Assembly: GCA_031261145.1 (NCBI GenBank)
Contig: JAISJX010000176.1
Span: forward strand, 1-13,016
Direction of reading: 5' to 3'
DNA length: 13,016 nt
Source of the DNA: Tannerella sp.
Lineage (GTDB): Bacteria; Bacteroidota; Bacteroidia; Bacteroidales; Tannerellaceae
A program made the translations under genes and the position numbers. This document shows positions 1 through 7,589 of the stretch, piece by piece (positions within the stretch are counted from its first letter, which is position 1; each line of letters begins with the position of its first letter). A model generated the notes under the pieces. It was given only the letters and a program-made list of their open reading frames with translations. It was not told the DNA's origin and ran no database searches.

Positions 1-318
<318 letters not shown>

Positions 319-327
319 AACAAGCGT

Positions 328-819
328 ATGGCACTGTTTACACCGGAATTTGGGTTAGCGTTTTGGATGCTGGTCGTCTTTCTGATTCTTTTGGGAATCT
401 TGGGAAAGTATGCCTGGCCCTTCGTCATCAAAAGCATGGAGGAGCGGGCGGCCTTTATTGATAAAGGCGTGGAATACACTCAGGAAGCAAAAAAGGATAG
501 GGAACAGGCGCAGGCGGATGTCCGGGAGTTATTGGCCGAAGCCCGTAAGCAACAATTGGAAACATTGCAGCAAACGGAACGCATGAAGCAGGAGATTATC
601 GAAAACGCGCAACAGGCAGCGGCTAACGAGGCGAAGAAGATTATGGACGCCGGCAAAGCATCCATCGAACACGCCCGGATAGACGCCGAACTGCAACTGC
701 GTAAACAAGCCGGGTTGCTCTCGCTGCAAATCGCCGAGCAGGTAGTCCGTAAAAACCTCTCCGACGACTCCGCGCAAATGGAGTTGATAGAGAAGTTGCT
801 GAGCGAAGTAAGTAATTAA
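328..819 (+). CDS. atpF: F0F1 ATP synthase subunit b
   Basis: Peripheral-stalk subunit that ties F0 to the F1 head and resists rotation. The 163-residue protein has a single N-terminal membrane helix (about 8-31, ending near GKYAWPFV) followed by a long, charged, almost uninterrupted helix (about 35-145) rich in Glu, Lys, Gln and Ala. That is the expected coiled-coil dimerisation region. The C-terminus (about 135-160, IAEQVVRKNL) resembles the segment that binds the delta subunit. Length is close to the usual 155-170 residues. The start follows the atpE stop by 9 bp, and atpH begins 22 bp downstream, which supports co-transcription. No Shine-Dalgarno sequence is obvious. Confidence 0.95.
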   Translation: MALFTPEFGLAFWMLVVFLILLGILGKYAWPFVIKSMEERAAFIDKGVEYTQEAKKDREQAQADVRELLAEARKQQLETLQQTERMKQEIIENAQQAAANEAKKIMDAGKASIEHARIDAELQLRKQAGLLSLQIAEQVVRKNLSDDSAQMELIEKLLSEVSN

Positions 820-841
820 ACGGGGAACAGGGAATTAGCGT

Positions 842-1390
842 ATGAATGAAGGGTTGATTTCGCGGCGATACGCCCGGGCGTTGTTCAAATATGCCGGAGA
901 GCAGAAGATGCAACGGTTTATTTACTGGAAGATGATTGTGTTTCAGGAGAATTACGACAACTATCCGAAGTTGCAGGAAGCCTTGCTGAATCCGGTCTTG
1001 TCGCCCGACTCCAAAATCAAACTTCTGGCAGCGGCTGTGGGAATCGAACCGGAAGGCGTTTACTTGCAGGCAATCCGTTTGTTAGTGAAGAATCACCGGG
1101 AGATGTACATGAAACCCATCTCCCTGATGTACCAGCGAATCTACCGGGAGGTCTATGGGATTGTGGACGTGAAAGTAACTACGGCCGTGGAGCTTACGCA
1201 GGAGATGAAAGCGAAAATACAGGCTGTCGTCAAAGCGCGGACAACGAAAAAGACGGAGTTCCTGTTTGAAGTCAATTCCGACCTTATCGGCGGGATGATT
1301 ATAGAGATGGATGGAGAGCTGTTTGACGCCTCCATAAGCCGGAAACTGAAAGATATCCGTACGGAATTTCTAAGTCCGGGTGAAAAATAA
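842..1390 (+). CDS. atpH: F0F1 ATP synthase subunit delta
   Basis: Delta (OSCP) subunit, which caps the F1 head and anchors it to the b-subunit stalk. The 182-residue length is normal. The N-terminal helical domain opens with ISRRYARALFKYA (6-18), a typical start for this family. The C-terminal domain carries the conserved delta signature around 147-171 (DLIGGM, then MDGELFDASI and RKLKDI). A purine-rich AGGGAA lies about 10 bp before the start and may help initiation. It sits between atpF and atpA with short gaps (22 and 33 bp), consistent with one operon. Assignment rests on the signature, length and position; the delta family is weakly conserved in its middle part. Confidence 0.94.
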   Translation: MNEGLISRRYARALFKYAGEQKMQRFIYWKMIVFQENYDNYPKLQEALLNPVLSPDSKIKLLAAAVGIEPEGVYLQAIRLLVKNHREMYMKPISLMYQRIYREVYGIVDVKVTTAVELTQEMKAKIQAVVKARTTKKTEFLFEVNSDLIGGMIIEMDGELFDASISRKLKDIRTEFLSPGEK

Positions 1391-1423
1391 ATAGAGTTTT
1401 ACAATGTTCAATTCATTATAGTC

Positions 1424-2998
1424 ATGATAAAACCAAATGAAATATCCGATATTCTGTCGATGCAGTTAAAAGAGGTGGACACCAAGACGGCATTCGAGGA
1501 AACCGGAGTTGTGATGGAAGTAGGAGACGGCATTGCCCGCGTCTTCGGGCTTGAAAAAGTTTGTGCAAGCGAACTGATTGAGTTTGAAAACGGCGTGGTA
1601 GGAGTCGCCATGAACCTCGAAGAAGATAATATCGGAGTGGTGCTGATGGACGGCGGCAACCGTGTGAAGGAAGACTTCAAGGTGAAACGTACCGGGCAGA
1701 TGACGTCTATCAACGTGGGCGAAGGCTTGTTAGGCCGCGTCGTCAACACGTTGGGAGAACCCATTGACGGCGAGGGAACGATTCTCGGAGAGACGATCCG
1801 TTTGCCGCTGGAGCGGAAAGCGCCGGGCGTGATCTACCGCCAGCCCGTGAAAGAGCCTTTGCAGACGGGACTCAAAGCGATTGATTCCATGGTGCCCATT
1901 GGCCGCGGACAGCGCGAGTTGATTATCGGCGACCGCCAGACCGGAAAATCGGCCATCGCCATAGATACCATTATCAATCAGCGCAAAAACTTCGACGAGG
2001 GCGACCCTGTGTATTGCATCTACGTGGCTATCGGGCAGAAAGCCTCTTCCGTAGCCTCGTTAGTCAATGTCCTGCGCGAGCATCATGCGCTTGAATATAC
2101 CGTAATCGTAGCGGCGAACGCTTCCGATTCGGCCGCCATGCGTTACTACGCGCCTTTTGCGGGAGCAACCATCGGCGAGTTTTTCCGGGATAGCGGCCGC
2201 CATGCGCTGGTCATTTATGATGATTTATCGAAGCAGGCCGTGGCTTACCGGGAGATTTCCCTGATTTTGCGGCGTCCCTCCGGGCGTGAAGCGTATCCGG
2301 GCGATATATTTTATCTACATTCCCGTTTGCTGGAACGGGCGGCGCGGATCATCTCCAACGACAAAGTGGCTTCCACCATGAACGATTTGCCCGAGGCGTT
2401 AAAACCGGTGATAAAAGGCGGCGGCTCATTGACGGCATTGCCGATTATCGAAACACAGGCGGGAGACGTATCTGCGTATATCCCGACCAACGTGATTTCC
2501 ATTACCGACGGACAGATATTCTTGGAGACATCGCTGTTTAACGAGGGCGTCCGTCCGGCCATTAACGTGGGAATATCGGTTTCCCGTGTCGGCGGAAACG
2601 CGCAAATCAAATGTATGAAAAAGATTGCGGGAACGCTGAAAATCGACCAGGCTCAATACCGGGAACTGGAATCTTTCTCCAAATTCGGCGGCGACATGGA
2701 TACCGTGACGGCGATGGTGATTGATAAAGGGCGGAAAAACTCGCAGTTACTGATTCAACCGCAATACCAGCCTATGGCGGTCGAAGAGGAAGTGGCGGTG
2801 ATCTACTGCGGCACAAAAGGGATATTGAAGAAAGTGCCGGAAAAAAGTATTCATAAATTTGAAGCCGCTTTCCTTGAAATTTTACGCCTCCGCTACCGGA
2901 AAGAAGTGTTGGACAAACTCAAAGCCGGTATGTTGGACGACGACGTCGCAGCCATACTCAACAGTGTGGCGGAAGAAGTATCAGGACAGTTTGCCTGA
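1424..2998 (+). CDS. atpA: F0F1 ATP synthase subunit alpha
   Basis: Non-catalytic nucleotide-binding subunit of the F1 hexamer. The 524-residue product has an N-terminal beta-barrel domain (about 25-95), the nucleotide-binding domain with a Walker A motif GDRQTGKS (169-176), and a helical C-terminal domain. The alpha-family signature [14 protein letters not shown] (378-391) includes the arginine finger Arg388 that reaches the neighbouring catalytic beta site. The loop before [17 protein letters not shown] is extended (about 311-331) compared with the short mitochondrial/Bacillus form, a known variable spot. An ATG at 1403 runs into TAG at 1418, so 1424 is the first usable start. Genes atpH and atpG flank it at 33 and 34 bp. 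Confidence 0.98.
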   Translation: MIKPNEISDILSMQLKEVDTKTAFEETGVVMEVGDGIARVFGLEKVCASELIEFENGVVGVAMNLEEDNIGVVLMDGGNRVKEDFKVKRTGQMTSINVGEGLLGRVVNTLGEPIDGEGTILGETIRLPLERKAPGVIYRQPVKEPLQTGLKAIDSMVPIGRGQRELIIGDRQTGKSAIAIDTIINQRKNFDEGDPVYCIYVAIGQKASSVASLVNVLREHHALEYTVIVAANASDSAAMRYYAPFAGATIGEFFRDSGRHALVIYDDLSKQAVAYREISLILRRPSGREAYPGDIFYLHSRLLERAARIISNDKVASTMNDLPEALKPVIKGGGSLTALPIIETQAGDVSAYIPTNVISITDGQIFLETSLFNEGVRPAINVGISVSRVGGNAQIKCMKKIAGTLKIDQAQYRELESFSKFGGDMDTVTAMVIDKGRKNSQLLIQPQYQPMAVEEEVAVIYCGTKGILKKVPEKSIHKFEAAFLEILRLRYRKEVLDKLKAGMLDDDVAAILNSVAEEVSGQFA

Positions 2999-3032
2999 TG
3001 AGTTATCTCAAAACTTAATATAGTAAGGAAAA

Positions 3033-3908
3033 GTGTCAACATTACGAGAATTAAAAAGGAGGATAGGTTCTGTAAATTCGTTACAGAAAATGACCGGAGC
3101 CATGAAAATGATTGCTTCGTCGAGAAAGCGCAAGGTGCAAAATGCGTTGGACAGCGCTTCTCCTTATCTGTACGAACTCCGGCAAACGCTGGGCCGGGTC
3201 TCCCAAGAGGTGAGTTCTTATGAATCGCCGTTGGGACAGGAACGGCCTGTCCGGCGCATGGCCGTGATTGCGTTCGGGTCGGACGACGGCTTGTGCGGCT
3301 CGTTTAACGTGCTTTTGTACAAGAAATTCCGGGAAGTGTTGAACGACTATCAAGCGCAGGTGGAGGAACCCGTACACGTCTATCCGATTGGACGGAAAAT
3401 ACAGCGGGAAGTGGTGAAAAACACCGGCATAGAGGTGAAGCCTGTCCCCGAAGCATTTGCCCGGAAAGACTATGTCAACGGGATGTTGACCCTGGCCGAC
3501 GACCTGATGCGTCAGTTCCTGGCAGGCGAAATTGACCGTGTAGAGGTCGTTTACGCCCATTTCAAAAGCATGGGCACGCAGATTATGACACGTATGCAAC
3601 TCCTGCCGTGGGCGGGAACGACGGAAACGCATCCGGTTCAGGCACAAAGTAATTTTGTCTATATTTACGAGCCTGACCAGCAAGCGATTTTGGATACGCT
3701 CTATCCGCTGGTTCTCCGGGCTACGCTGTACAATACGTTGTTGGACAATCAGCTATCGGAACAGGCGGCGCGGATTATGTCCATGCAGATAGCCAATGAC
3801 AACGCATCCAAATTGCTGAAAACATTGAAGTTGGAATACAACAAACTGCGTCAGCAACTTATCACAGCCGAATTGCTCGATATTATCGGCGGTTCGGTGG
3901 CAAGGTAG
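3033..3908 (+). CDS. atpG: F0F1 ATP synthase subunit gamma
   Basis: Central rotor shaft of F1, which couples c-ring rotation to catalysis in the beta subunits. The 291-residue protein begins with a long helix containing the conserved GAMKMIASSRKRK (22-34), has the DDGLCGSFN segment (84-92) that corresponds to the SDKGLCGG region of other gammas, and ends with the C-terminal helix motif TAELLDIIGGSVA (278-290). The start is GTG, preceded by AAGGA at 3025-3029, which is close to the codon. No beta (atpD) or epsilon (atpC) gene follows; the next gene is an unrelated isomerase with its own promoter. Gamma is therefore the last gene of this cluster, as expected for Bacteroidetes. Confidence 0.96.
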   Translation: MSTLRELKRRIGSVNSLQKMTGAMKMIASSRKRKVQNALDSASPYLYELRQTLGRVSQEVSSYESPLGQERPVRRMAVIAFGSDDGLCGSFNVLLYKKFREVLNDYQAQVEEPVHVYPIGRKIQREVVKNTGIEVKPVPEAFARKDYVNGMLTLADDLMRQFLAGEIDRVEVVYAHFKSMGTQIMTRMQLLPWAGTTETHPVQAQSNFVYIYEPDQQAILDTLYPLVLRATLYNTLLDNQLSEQAARIMSMQIANDNASKLLKTLKLEYNKLRQQLITAELLDIIGGSVAR

Positions 3909-3945
3909 CGTAAAATAAAAATATAGTTAAAATTCACGCTGAATG

Positions 3946-3977
3946 TTTGGTGATTCCAAAAATATATCATACATTTG
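3946..3977 (+). promoter_or_regulatory. Bacteroidetes-type promoter for the sugar phosphate isomerase gene
   Basis: TTTG at 3946-3949 and TACATTTG at 3970-3977 match the -33 (TTTG) and -7 (TAnnTTTG) elements of the Bacteroidetes primary sigma factor, with a 20-bp spacer. This places the transcript start near 3984 and leaves a short A/T-rich leader before the ATG at 4014. It implies that the isomerase gene is transcribed separately from the atp genes. Confidence 0.75.
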
Positions 3978-4013
3978 TACAATGGACAAATAATAATTTA
4001 ATAAGATAATGCA

Positions 4014-4940
4014 ATGACAAACAGACGTGATTTTTTAAGAAATGCATCTTTACTTGCTGCCGGAGGTCTATTGACCGGTAACACAGTGAGTTGTTCCGGA
4101 AATAGCGGGAGCGGTAAGAAAAAAAATATAGGTCTTCAAATCTATTCGTTAGGGAAGGAACTGTATGAAGATGTACCCGGCGGATTGAAGAAAATCGGTC
4201 AGATGGGATATTCAACCATCGAACTGGCCGGGTATAACGATGGTAAGATCGGCGGGGTGGACATGTTGGAATTTAAAAAGATGGCGGAAGATGCCGGATT
4301 GATAATTACCAGTTCGCACGTAAATCCGCCCATGCGTGAATATACCCCGGAAAATAAGGCGCAGATTGCCGAATACTGGAAGAAAACGGCTGATAATCAT
4401 GCCAAATTGGGCGTGACTTATATGATTCAACCCGGCCAGCCTTCTACCCGCAGTAAGGAAGAAGTCGCTTTTGTCGGCGAAGTATTCAACGAAGCCGGAA
4501 CAATTGCAAAAGCAGCCGGTCTTCAGTTTGGCTATCACAATCATGATTTTGAATTTGCCCGCGTCGTTTCCGGCGGAACGGAAGCTGTATTTGGACGGGG
4601 AAGAGCTTCCGGTTCGGAAATCATCTATGATCTGTTCCTGAGCGGTACCGACCCATCGTTGGTTATCTTCGAGATGGATGTATATTGGGCGGTAATGGGA
4701 CAGCAAGACCCGGTTGAATATATGAAAAAATATCCGAACCGTATCAGGGTGCTTCATATCAAAGACAAAGAAGTGCTTGGCCAATCCGGTATGATGAATT
4801 TTGAAAACATTTATAAACAGGCGTATGAAAACGGGATAAAAGATTTTTACGTAGAAATTGAAGGCGTAAAAAATATGACGCAATTTGAAGGTACAAAAGG
4901 TTGCGTCGATTATCTCTTAAACGCTCCGTTTGTGAAATAA
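4014..4940 (+). CDS. Tat-exported sugar phosphate isomerase/epimerase (xylose-isomerase-like TIM barrel)
   Basis: Predicted periplasmic or envelope TIM-barrel enzyme of the AP endonuclease 2 / xylose isomerase-like superfamily, whose members isomerise or epimerise sugars or keto-sugar derivatives using a divalent metal; the substrate is unknown. The N-terminus is a twin-arginine signal (NRRDFLRN, 3-10) followed by a hydrophobic stretch (12-21). Cys27 after TVS could be a weak lipidation site. The barrel begins at IGLQIYSL (39-46). Likely metal or active-site residues sit at strand ends: His175 and His177 in GYHNHDFEF, Asp222 in FEMDVYW, His248 in LHIKD, and Glu281/Glu283 in VEIEG. The 308-residue length fits. 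Its own promoter lies upstream and a strong terminator downstream, so it is a single-gene unit. Similar exported proteins often sit beside GFO/IDH/MocA oxidoreductases, but none is seen here. Confidence 0.87.
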   Translation: MTNRRDFLRNASLLAAGGLLTGNTVSCSGNSGSGKKKNIGLQIYSLGKELYEDVPGGLKKIGQMGYSTIELAGYNDGKIGGVDMLEFKKMAEDAGLIITSSHVNPPMREYTPENKAQIAEYWKKTADNHAKLGVTYMIQPGQPSTRSKEEVAFVGEVFNEAGTIAKAAGLQFGYHNHDFEFARVVSGGTEAVFGRGRASGSEIIYDLFLSGTDPSLVIFEMDVYWAVMGQQDPVEYMKKYPNRIRVLHIKDKEVLGQSGMMNFENIYKQAYENGIKDFYVEIEGVKNMTQFEGTKGCVDYLLNAPFVK

Positions 4941-4975
4941 GATAAAAGCTACTCATATATAAAAATAAACATTGC

Positions 4976-5011
4976 AAAGCGATGGTTCGTGATGAATCAT
5001 TGCTTTTTTTT
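4976..5011 (+). terminator. Strong intrinsic terminator, possibly bidirectional
   Basis: An 11-bp stem (4978-4988 with 4994-5004, two G-U pairs) closes a 5-nt loop (4989-4993) and runs straight into eight T residues (5004-5011). It terminates the plus-strand isomerase transcript. The converging antiporter gene ends inside the T-run (its TAA is complementary to 5010-5012), so the same hairpin forms just after its stop. In that direction only three T residues follow directly, so termination would be weaker. Confidence 0.85.
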
Positions 5012-7352
5012 ATTCCTGTTTTCCGGATACATTCTGTCTCGGTATATGATTGATAATTAGTGTTGAAGGCATCTCTTGCAGGGCATCTTCACATTCTTTG
5101 GAGAGGATGTTCCACGCCGAATAACTAATCAGCATAAAATCTTGATCATTAAATGTTTCTCTCATAAGACTTTTTTCGGGAAGAACGAGGGAATTTTCGG
5201 TTTCACGGACGAATTTGCTGATTTTTTGGAGAATAGTCTCGCTTTCGTCTGTGGCAAAGTTAGTACGGTTCAGGATGCTTACTTTTCCGTCGGTTGATCT
5301 TACCAGCACTTTGGCGTATTTTAACAGTACTAAATCGCTCACCGAATTGATAATGACAATGATATAATTAGCCTTTATAAATTTCCTGTCCACAAAAACG
5401 CCGACCGAACAATGGGTTTGTTCAATAAATAATTTGGTCTTGTCATGAACCAAAGAATAGGGTGCAAACAGGACTTTTTCCGGTTCAAAATTTTTGAAGA
5501 AAGGTTTGAAGATAAATTTCAAGAAACGGGAAAGCGAATTGAAACTGTTTAGCGCTTTGACATCGGTGGCCAGGTTACTCAGGGAAATTCCACTCCCAAC
5601 AAGTAGAAAATCATATAGATCCTCGTTGGCGATCTCGGCAATTCGCAACCCGATATTACCGGATACTTCAAAACGCTGCACGATCGGCAAATCCAGTTTT
5701 TGCGCCTCATAAATAATCGGTGAAAAACCGACACGTTCATAATCATCTATTTGTGATGGATTTGAGCCTGATTTAGCCAGATGAAGGGTAGTCAGTTCAA
5801 GTTTCTTTTTTCCCAACGAGAACATCTGGTGTGCGACGTCAAGCAAAATTTGTCCGTTTCCTGCCCGTCCAAATGCAAGTAATACTCTGAATATCTCCGT
5901 TTTCTGCAACTCCTTCCGTTGCAGGATATACTTCTTGCCGGTACGGAAACAGAGGTTGATAAGTGAATAGAGTGGCATCGTCATAAACGTGGTTATGAGC
6001 GTCATCAGGATTAAAATCACATAAATGGATGGGGGCAGGATTTTCAAATCATACCCGATGGTTAGGATGACTAATTCCATTAAGCCTCTGGTATTCATCA
6101 GTCCGCCGAGGAAGAAACTGTTTTTCCAGTTTTCTCCCGCCACTCGTGCGGCAAGCAGCGTTGCACCAAACTTTCCGAATATGGCTACTATAATGAATAT
6201 CAGGCAGAGTAACCATATTTCAGGAGTATTTAGCAAGCCTATTTCCGTTCGCAATCCTGTGGAGGCAAAGAAGAGGGGAAGAAACAAAATCAATGACACA
6301 TCTTCCACTTTTTCAGTAATAATCTTACGGAACCGGAAGTTCTCCGGCATCACCATTCCTGCGATAAAAGCGCCGAACAACGCATGTAAACCGGAGATTT
6401 CCGTCAGATACGAAGAAATCAGTAATATCAGGAACATAACCGTAATCAACGTTTTGGTTACCACTTCTTTATTATGATATAACGTTCCGATTACCTGAAG
6501 GAAAGGACGTACAATCAGGAACATCACCAATACGTATCCGACAGAAAACAGAATGTTATACAGGGCGCTGTCCATACTTCCGGCTTGGGTGATGGCAACC
6601 ACGACGGCCAGCACACACCATGCAGTGATGTCGCCCGTGGCCGCACTGGTCAGGGCGATCGTGCCTAAGTGTGTTCGTGTCAATCCTTTATCCTGAATGA
6701 TATGCGCCAGTACGGGAAAAGCCGTGATACTCAATGCAATTCCGATAAAAAGGGCGAAAGGCAGGAATGGCGTTGATTCATAAGCATATTTGTCATAGAT
6801 ATAATAAGCCATTACTACACCCAGAAAGAATGGGATAATCATGCTGACGTGGCTAATCAGGATGGATTCCCGCAACTTTTCTTTGATGACTTTCAGGTCT
6901 AATTCCATGCCGACGGTGTACATAAAGAGAATCAAACCAAACTGACTGAGTAAATTGATATTAATCAATGATTCCGGCGGAAAAAGAAATTGCGAAACTC
7001 CCGGCGCCAGATGTCCGAGAACGGAAGGCCCCAGCAGGATTCCCACCGTAATTTCGCCGATAACAGTAGGTTGCCCGATTTTATTGAATACCCATCCGAC
7101 CATCCGGCAAGTTGTCAGGATAACGATGATTTGCAACAGTAAAAGGCCGAATGAGCCTTTGATATGTTCCACCAGCAGATGGGTGAAAATCTGAAAGCTA
7201 CTTCCGACAACCTGAGACGAATGGATAGCATCAGGGATTCCGCCGCCAAGCACATGGCGGCTTTCCCCTTGTTGGATGACATAATACATCAATGAACCGA
7301 ATAACAGAAGCATTGTTGTATAAAAAACGATGTTTTTGAATTCTTTTTTCAT
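5010..7352 (-). CDS. CPA2-family cation:proton antiporter with C-terminal universal-stress-like domain
   Basis: Inner-membrane Na+(K+)/H+ exchanger of the CPA2 family. The 780-residue protein has a leading hydrophobic segment (8-26), then a membrane domain (about 67-466) with roughly a dozen helices. Family marks are IGEITVGILLGPSVLG (98-113), the ion-site Asp241 in ATGDITAW, Lys394 in FGKFGAT, and MNTRGLMELVIL (419-430). The soluble C-terminal part (about 484-770) has alternating beta/alpha character (FRVLLAFGRAGNG at 488; FLLVGSGIS further on), like the universal-stress-type cytosolic domain of plant CHX-like exchangers. It lacks an evident TrkA-N GxGxxG domain. Whether K+ or Na+ is moved cannot be read from sequence. 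It is divergent from glgB and convergent with the isomerase gene. Confidence 0.92.
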   Translation of the reverse strand: MKKEFKNIVFYTTMLLLFGSLMYYVIQQGESRHVLGGGIPDAIHSSQVVGSSFQIFTHLLVEHIKGSFGLLLLQIIVILTTCRMVGWVFNKIGQPTVIGEITVGILLGPSVLGHLAPGVSQFLFPPESLININLLSQFGLILFMYTVGMELDLKVIKEKLRESILISHVSMIIPFFLGVVMAYYIYDKYAYESTPFLPFALFIGIALSITAFPVLAHIIQDKGLTRTHLGTIALTSAATGDITAWCVLAVVVAITQAGSMDSALYNILFSVGYVLVMFLIVRPFLQVIGTLYHNKEVVTKTLITVMFLILLISSYLTEISGLHALFGAFIAGMVMPENFRFRKIITEKVEDVSLILFLPLFFASTGLRTEIGLLNTPEIWLLCLIFIIVAIFGKFGATLLAARVAGENWKNSFFLGGLMNTRGLMELVILTIGYDLKILPPSIYVILILMTLITTFMTMPLYSLINLCFRTGKKYILQRKELQKTEIFRVLLAFGRAGNGQILLDVAHQMFSLGKKKLELTTLHLAKSGSNPSQIDDYERVGFSPIIYEAQKLDLPIVQRFEVSGNIGLRIAEIANEDLYDFLLVGSGISLSNLATDVKALNSFNSLSRFLKFIFKPFFKNFEPEKVLFAPYSLVHDKTKLFIEQTHCSVGVFVDRKFIKANYIIVIINSVSDLVLLKYAKVLVRSTDGKVSILNRTNFATDESETILQKISKFVRETENSLVLPEKSLMRETFNDQDFMLISYSAWNILSKECEDALQEMPSTLIINHIPRQNVSGKQE

Positions 7353-7371
7353 TCACAAGTCAATTTGCAAA

Positions 7372-7379
7372 CAAAGATA
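7372..7379 (-). promoter_or_regulatory. Putative -7 element for the antiporter gene
   Basis: Read on the minus strand this is TATCTTTG, a full match to TAnnTTTG, 20 bases before the antiporter ATG. I see no convincing TTTG at the expected -33 distance (about 7399-7404), so the promoter is only half supported. The implied leader is very short. Confidence 0.45.
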
Positions 7380-7419
7380 CGCACTTTTTTTCGGATTTTT
7401 GTCATATTCTTTGGTTTTG

Positions 7420-7453
7420 TTTGTTGTACGTTTGCAAGAAAACTTTATCTTTG
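7420..7453 (+). promoter_or_regulatory. Putative Bacteroidetes-type promoter for glgB
   Basis: TATCTTTG at 7446-7453 matches the -7 consensus. TTTG at 7420-7423 lies 22 bp upstream, slightly beyond the usual 19-21 bp. Transcription would begin near 7460, giving glgB a leader of about 130 nt. The leader is A/T-rich, and I see no riboswitch-like fold in it by eye. Confidence 0.55.
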
Positions 7454-7589
7454 CTGTGGAAATGGGGCGTGCAAGCGTCTCTCTTAAATAAATAATAAAT
7501 GAATTCTGTTTGTTTAAAATATTGTTTAATAGAAATATATAGTGTGTTTATGAAATTCGGGAGTAAAAACATAATAAGAGACCGTTTGT

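Noticed and set aside
3081..3683. 200-codon open frame on the minus strand inside atpG
   Set aside because: It is antisense to a clearly conserved gamma subunit, is low in recognisable motifs, and has no promoter or start context; it is a shadow of the coding bias of atpG.
3907..3940. AGCGT/ACGCT inverted repeat after atpG, considered as a terminator
   Set aside because: Only five base pairs with a long A/T-rich loop and no T-run after it, so it does not qualify as an intrinsic terminator.
4212..4883. 223-codon minus-strand open frame inside the isomerase gene
   Set aside because: It lies antisense within a gene with clear family motifs, promoter and terminator; its composition (many Phe, Ile, His, Arg) is typical of reverse-frame translation.
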